Program-made: the position numbers and the translations under genes
In this document: in pieces, positions 15,788 to 20,000 of the stretch
Layout: each line of letters opens with the position of its first letter
Numbering within the stretch: position 1 is the stretch's first letter
NCBI GenBank assembly: GCA_002005505.1
Contig: KV908419.1
Location: forward strand, 363,506 to 383,505
Source of the DNA: Botryococcus braunii
Taxonomy: Eukaryota; Chlorophyta; Trebouxiophyceae
Length of the DNA stretch: 20,000 nt
Reading direction: 5' to 3'
The notes under the pieces: generated by a model
Databases searched by the model: none
The model's input: the letters and a program-made list of their open reading frames with translations, nothing else
What the model was told of the DNA's origin: nothing

Positions 15788-16410
15788 ACAACCACACAAG
15801 GCTGGGCAGCGTGCGACTCGAACATCTGGATCAAGCTGACGGGGAGGGGGAAGGGGGAGAAAGGAACGGAGGGCGGAAGAGAGGGAGAGGGGGCGGGGTA
15901 GAAGAGGGGGGGGGGCATTGAGAGCACCTTAAGCATGTGGATGAAGCTGATGGAGGAAGGAGGGGGGGGGGGGAGGGGGGAAAGGGAGGGAGGAGGGAGA
16001 GGGGGGCTAGAAGCGCGGGTTGGGGGTTTGGAGAGCACCTTGAGCATCTGGATGAAGCTGACGGAGAGGTACATGTAGGCGGCATTGCCCAGCCACAGCG
16101 TCCCCGAAAACAGAGCGGCGATCGGGAAAATGGCCTTAAAGAAGACGGCGGAATCGATCCCCGCGGCGGGCGCAACGTAGCCCAAGCGGATAATGACGAA
16201 GGCCAGGGCGCCGCTGAAGGCCATGTGCCACATGGTGAGGGTGATGGGGTAGGCGAAGCCGTAGTACGCCAGGATCCACTTGTTGTACATGATCACTGTA
16301 CCGCTCAGCGCGATCCATACCGCGATGTACAGCCCGGAGACCGCGGCTTGCCAAATGACGCTGTGCTCGGCCTTGTTGCCTTGTTTGGCGTCCTGTCCCG
16401 TCTCCCCCAT
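12908..16410 (-). CDS. Sugar-phosphate/nucleotide-sugar translocator (TPT family, plant KD-group-like), four coding exons
   Basis: This is a membrane antiporter-type protein of the drug/metabolite transporter superfamily with a TPT domain, expected to have about ten helices in Golgi, ER or plastid membranes. Reading the minus strand, exons are 16410-16039, 14906-14659, 13968-13663 and 13061-12908. Introns are GT-AG, phases agree, and the product is 359 aa, a normal family length. Landmarks are VIMYNKWIL and YPITLTMWHM (first helices), AYMYLSVSFIQMLK joined across intron 1 to ALMPVAVF, LTLNPVTTM joined across intron 2 to YYIAPASF, GKTSALTMN (about 262-270), the Lys-Asp pair in GVIKDWLLIA (about 276-277) and FGGVCW joined to YNYTKMKAM across intron 3. 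The tail is Ala/Gln/Lys-rich with ESKPLLKGG. I recall close resemblance to the Arabidopsis KD-group proteins annotated as probable sugar phosphate/phosphate translocators. The substrate cannot be inferred. No plastid transit peptide is evident before the first helix. Confidence 0.94.
13142..13470 (-). repeat. Minisatellite of about 11 bp in transporter intron 3
   Basis: GAGATGCTTTT-like units repeat at 9-12 bp spacing across about 330 bp (for example 13215, 13226, 13238, 13249, 13259, 13268). Read in the frame of exon 4 on the minus strand the segment is open and encodes a Lys/Ser/Leu-rich stretch with an 11-residue periodicity. It lies inside a well-supported intron. Confidence 0.85.
13484..13543 (-). 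repeat. (AC)n microsatellite in transporter intron 3
   Basis: Thirty AC units on the plus strand, which is (GT)n in the transcript sense, flanked by GCACACGCACG. Confidence 0.95.
13571..13656 (-). repeat. (GAA)n(GGA)n tract abutting the exon 3 donor
   Basis: Plus-strand GAA then about 23 GGA triplets end a few bases from the exon 3 splice donor (13663/13662). In transcript sense the donor GTTTG is followed at once by (CTC)n. If the intron is retained, exon 3 reads through into about 28 prolines. Confidence 0.95.
14060..14250 (-). repeat. 33-bp minisatellite, six units, in transporter intron 2
   Basis: GCAGTAC begins at 14076, 14109, 14142, 14175, 14208 and 14241, a strict 33-bp period. The unit contains GTGGGACACCAATCAATGCA then GTACGAAAAAA. 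One minus frame encodes an 11-residue repeat of the form TALIGVPHFFR. A diverged outlying unit with the same motif lies at about 14003-14017. Confidence 0.93.
14545..14649 (-). repeat. C/G-run junctions in transporter intron 2
   Basis: CCCCGC followed by a G12 run (about 14550-14562) and CCCCC followed by a G run of about 18 (14618-14637). Each can fold back on itself or form a quadruplex. The second lies just inside the exon 2 donor (exon ends 14659). Confidence 0.8.
14921..15113 (-). repeat. A-rich tract (AAAAT/AAAAAT), T-rich in transcript sense
   Basis: About 190 bp composed almost only of A with spaced T, C or G. In transcript sense it is a long T-rich tract just upstream of the exon 2 acceptor (exon begins 14906), so it probably serves as the polypyrimidine tract and branch region of intron 1. 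Confidence 0.88.
15321..15351 (-). repeat. C9-A8-G12 hairpin in transporter intron 1
   Basis: Nine C, eight A and twelve G in a row give a perfect C:G stem with an A loop. Confidence 0.88.
15437..15783 (-). repeat. Compound C-run/(CA)n/(GA)n/(TC)n block in transporter intron 1
   Basis: In plus-strand order: C11, AAA, (CA)n to about 15501, impure (GA)n to about 15668, a GTGCGTGTGCGCC linker, then (TC)n about 15702-15783. The GA and TC parts are reverse complements, so the block can form a long hairpin in DNA or pre-mRNA. Confidence 0.95.
15806..16072 (-). repeat. Three tandem 111-bp units spanning exon 1 end and intron 1 of the transporter
   Basis: A conserved core (GAAGCTGAC context, reading the plus strand) occurs at about 15833, 15944 and 16055, exactly 111 bp apart. 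The 16055 copy is the true end of exon 1. The middle copy keeps the donor; the 15833 copy has lost it, with TTCGAGTCGCAC replacing the donor context. The rest of each unit is purine-rich on the plus strand. Divergence increases away from the exon. Confidence 0.85.
15928..16038 (-). other. Candidate in-frame extension of transporter exon 1 via a duplicated 5' splice site
   Basis: On the minus strand, the end of exon 1 (SFIQMLK then GTGCTCTC) recurs 111 bp into intron 1 as SFIHMLK followed by the same GTGCTCTC donor. The 111 bp between contain no stop and encode 37 residues, mainly Pro, Ser and Leu. Use of the second donor would lengthen exon 1 without changing frame. This is visible sequence; actual use is inference. 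An inserted proline-rich stretch beside a transmembrane helix may be poorly tolerated, so the first donor is probably the main one. Confidence 0.45.
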
Positions 16411-16438
16411 GCCGACGTGCTGGCTGGCCTCGGGGGTC

Positions 16439-16860
16439 GTACCGCAGAGGCTGTACCGCCAAAGTTGTCCACAGAGATTGTACCGCAGGGATGTACTGCT
16501 GCACGCCGCTCGTGCAGACCCCGCCCTCTTTCGCGCCTCGCGGTGGGAGGCTCCTCGTGAAGTAGACAGAGTTCAAAATGATATGTGGGCGTCTGCGGTA
16601 CGAGAGGCGTGGAGCTTTGGCACTGGGGGGAACCCTGGCGGATGCAGGGGGTCCGTGGTCCTGGCGGTACAAGTGTGCAGAGGTCCTATTCAGGCAATGC
16701 GCACGTCGGTTGGCAGGACTGTCTGCGTCGGGGCGTCCGGCGTTTGTGCGATCTGAGGACGGGGTTTGCCGGGAGTTGGGAACTCGCGAGCCCGCTGTTG
16801 CACACTTGAGAGCGGATGGATGTACCGCAGATAAGCGTACCGCAGATGGGCGTACCGCAC
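16439..16860 (-). promoter_or_regulatory. Cluster of GTACCGC/GCGGTAC motifs upstream of the transporter
   Basis: GTACCGC begins at 16439, 16453, 16480, 16822, 16837 and 16852. The reverse form GCGGTAC occurs at 16595-16601 and 16664-16670, and GTACTGC at 16493-16499. The last three GTACCGC sites are 15 bp apart. All lie within 450 bp of the start codon, so the motif may be regulatory; the GTAC core fits SBP-domain factors. It could equally be a decayed tandem repeat. Confidence 0.4.
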
Positions 16861-17041
16861 CCTGCCGGGACCTGTTCAGCCAAACCCCGGGACGTTGACA
16901 ACAACATGGCATGCAGTCTTTCCTTGGACTTGGTTGCACTGTCTTCTACGTTCTCGCTTGCTGCTTGTGGAAAAATGCTGACTGGTTGGTCTACAAAGCC
17001 TGCCCCAGTGCCAAAAGACACACATGGGGTTGTGAGAAGTG

Positions 17042-17624
<583 letters not shown>

Positions 17625-19378
17625 CAGCTTACAGCTCTTGATGTGAGCTAAGAAAGATCCAGGGGGTTGACAGCACATGCCCGGGTTGCGCTCCTAGTTC
17701 TCTCCCATCCCTGTGGCTTCCCTATATATCAGACAAGACTGTCCCTCTGTTGTGCAACGATACTAATGGCTTCATGCCAACACACTAATGCAAAAACTCC
17801 CCTTAACTAAGGTTAGGACACCGTCATGACCTATCAAATCTCCAGGGACTTGAAGATGTACAACTTGTACTATGTGATAACCCAGGGGAAACCCCCAACT
17901 TCTGAAGATTGGACAGGCTTTCCTGGATTGCCACTGCTATAACTTGATGATTCTCTAATCATACACAGCTGGTACTGAGTCATATAGGCTACCATACAAC
18001 CTCTGCCACTACTCGCTCGGGGCTTTCCAGGACAAGCAGTCTCTGCTGCAGAAGTGCAGATGCCTGAGAAAACCATCATGAGATGAAGTTCTGTAGTATG
18101 CTTCCACTTGTGCCTCGAACCAACCCTAGCGGTGATGGCTCAGGACGTCTCGCGACGGAAACGCCCAACTCTTCAACCCCGAACCCGAAAAGCAAGCTAG
18201 CTTTTCGACTTCATGCCCTCGCAGTTGACAGCGGGTAGAAGCTATGCAGTATTTTGATGTTGATGTGCCTTTGAGTGTGTCTGGCTTTTAACTGTAACTG
18301 CAAGAGGGCTGCGGTTTAAACTAGATCGAGACCGCCTGAAGAGGAACCTTCACCTTGCTCTCGCGACCAAGCCCAACAACTAAAAAGACCCTTAACCATC
18401 TTTTACTTGCATCCCCTTCTTTAAGAAACCGGAAATCCACTAACTTATAGCGTCGCCATACCAACCTTGGTGGGCCAACCTTTTCGCACCCGATCCCAAA
18501 CTTCTACTTCGTTCCTTCAAGACTACTATGAAATTTCAACTAAACCCTCAAAGTTTCCAAAGGTATAAAACCCAAGCTTATCCCACAGAGCTTTGGGCGT
18601 ACCACAGAAGCCCACGACGCACTGTCTCTCAGCCGGGTTTTCGTGCAGCACAGAGCTGCAACCCAAGGAAAGTAAAGGGAGAAGGGAAGAAGTTGAATAC
18701 AGGGTACCTTCGTAGCGCCACTCTTGAATAACAGGTGAAGTGAAACACGGAGGGTGCGAGGGATCGTCGTCCCGCAATTGAAAAATTGACGCATGCGTTT
18801 CGGGGATGATAATGTGCCCCAAATTTAGTGGCTCTGATTACGGAACGGACTATCCGTGTATTCAGATGTACTGGAACTCCCTTGAGATCACATTTCAGCC
18901 CGAAATCTGCACAATCCCGAGCTGTGCGGGAAGAGATTTGTGCCGGAAAGCCATATAAATTCGAGCACAGTGCTACCGAGGTCGAATTTGTGTAGCTTTG
19001 TGGCGCAAATTTCTGCCCTTACCGAGTTGGGGGAGCTCCAAATAAGGCTAACAGGGAGGATAATTGCCCCGATATCCGGTTGAACTCGGCGTCAGATTGC
19101 CGATAGGACACTGTTATTGCTGCTGGAATTCCATTGGGAATTTGCGATCATAATCAGGGAGGCTTCGAATCCGGCAAAAAGGCAGTGAATCCGCTGAGGA
19201 TGTGATGCGCAATGATGCACAAAATGTCAGGGACGCAATCCACCACTTTCCGTGTGTGCCGGGCCAGTCGCACAGTGAAAGACGTGACGGCCCTGTGTAA
19301 TTCTCGCTTCCTAAGTTTATAACGTGCAGGCCATTGACTCAACAAGACGACCAGTGTTCGTACACGCCCGTTCTCTCT
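17625..19378. other. No recognisable gene
   Basis: This is mostly unique-looking sequence of moderate composition with no microsatellite. Open frames up to about 98 codons (for example minus 18526-18822) show no known domain. A short hairpin CGAAAAGC/GCTTTTCG sits at about 18186-18208. It might hold single-copy noncoding sequence or a diverged element that I cannot identify. Confidence 0.5.
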
Positions 19379-19397
19379 ATGTATACATGTATGCCGG

Positions 19398-19457
19398 GTC
19401 ATACACACTTCGCTTTAGAAAGAAAAGTGAATGTATCCGTCATACACACTTCGCTTT
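19398..19457. repeat. 19-bp perfect direct repeat
   Basis: GTCATACACACTTCGCTTT occurs at 19398-19416 and 19439-19457. It lies directly left of the large palindrome and could be a duplication edge or part of the same element. Confidence 0.9.
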
Positions 19458-19467
19458 GCTTCTGCAT

Positions 19468-19507
19468 GGAGAAAACCAGTAGCTACTGGTTTTCTCCCTA
19501 TAGGGAG
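19468..19507. repeat. 30-bp perfect palindrome overlapping a 14-bp palindrome
   Basis: The half-site GGAGAAAACCAGTAG (19468-19482) is followed at once by its exact reverse complement (to 19497). CTCCCTATAGGGAG (19494-19507) overlaps its end by four bases. A 10-bp palindrome ATGTATACAT lies at 19379-19388. No loop separates the main arms, so it could extrude as a cruciform. Confidence 0.93.
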
Positions 19508-19638
19508 CTTTGAGGGAATTAGGAACCTCAGCAGAATTCTGGAAGCGCATTGGGTTTTCAGTACCCCAGTTGTGTATCAGATAGTGTACCATATGTGGTT
19601 CCTAATGGTAGCTACGAGATTTCGGCCTAGGCTTGGGC

Positions 19639-19647
19639 CCCCCCCCC

Positions 19648-19740
<93 letters not shown>
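19639..19740. repeat. C-run then (AC)n microsatellite
   Basis: A run of C passes through AAA into about 45 AC units. The C-run/AA/(AC)n junction is the same as in transporter intron 1, and the reverse form occurs in RPN3 intron 6. Confidence 0.95.
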
Positions 19741-19741
<1 letters not shown>

Positions 19742-19760
19742 ACCACCACCACCAACAACA

Positions 19761-19800
<40 letters not shown>

Positions 19801-20000
19801 CAACAACAACAACAGCAGCAACAACAACAGCAAAACAACAGCAACAGCAACAACAGCCACAGCAACAACAGCCACAGCAACAACAGCCACAGCCACAGCA
19901 ACAACAGCCACAGCAACAACAGCCACAGCCACAGCAACAACAGCCACAGCCACAGCCACAACAGCCACAGCCACAGCAACAACAGCCACAGCAACAACAT
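19741..20000. repeat. CAC/CAG/CAA/CCA triplet block, cut by window end
   Basis: Pure CAC then CAA and CAG triplets to about 19852, then interspersed CAACAACAGCCACAG units to the end of the window. One plus frame reads a poly-Gln run; after an extra base near 19834 another frame reads Gln-Gln-Pro-Gln repeats. It could be the start of a Gln-rich coding exon continuing to the right, but no start codon, splice site or unique flank supports this, so I call it a repeat. Confidence 0.88.

Noticed and set aside
15936..16560. 207-codon plus-strand frame antisense to transporter exon 1
   Set aside because: It is a shadow of the well-supported minus-strand exon and shows no family motif.
18526..18822. 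98-codon minus-strand frame
   Set aside because: No known domain, no partner exons found and ordinary length for chance in this composition.

Overview
This is nuclear DNA from a eukaryote, most likely an alga or related protist. Two spliced genes with GT-AG introns are set in DNA full of microsatellites, minisatellites and palindromes. No bacterial, viral or organellar gene is visible. The species cannot be named from the sequence. The second gene belongs to a transporter group well known in plants and also found in algae, which favours a photosynthetic lineage.

Layout. Positions 1-2974 hold no recognisable gene, but contain a dense cluster of perfect palindromes with a 55-bp foldback (1562-1971). 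Positions 2975-8859 (+) carry a complete nine-exon gene for the 26S proteasome lid subunit Rpn3/PSMD3. It has two candidate last exons (7829-7951 and 8728-8859), both joining the same exon 8 in frame. Positions 8860-12907 lie between convergent genes and hold TG/GA tracts, a 42-bp minisatellite, a 56-bp minisatellite and a GGCTGA-like hexamer array. Positions 12908-16410 (-) carry a complete four-exon gene for a ten-helix sugar-phosphate/nucleotide-sugar translocator of the TPT family, similar to the plant KD group. Its upstream side (16439-16860) carries repeated GTACCGC motifs and then a large CA/TC block (17050-17624). Positions 17625-20000 hold no recognisable gene, but contain a 30-bp perfect palindrome overlapping a second one and end in a CA tract followed by a CAG/CAA/CCA block cut by the window edge.

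The two genes are unrelated in function: protein degradation, and solute transport across an internal membrane. The more unusual content is in their structure: alternative terminal exons in RPN3; a 111-bp in-frame tandem triplication that copies the transporter's first 5' splice site; (TG)n on the transcribed sense strand in all six introns that contain it; and a recurring GCAGTAC/GCGGTAC motif that appears both dispersed and inside several tandem repeats. Exon boundaries were set by hand from reading frame, splice dinucleotides and remembered family patterns; no alignment or search was run.
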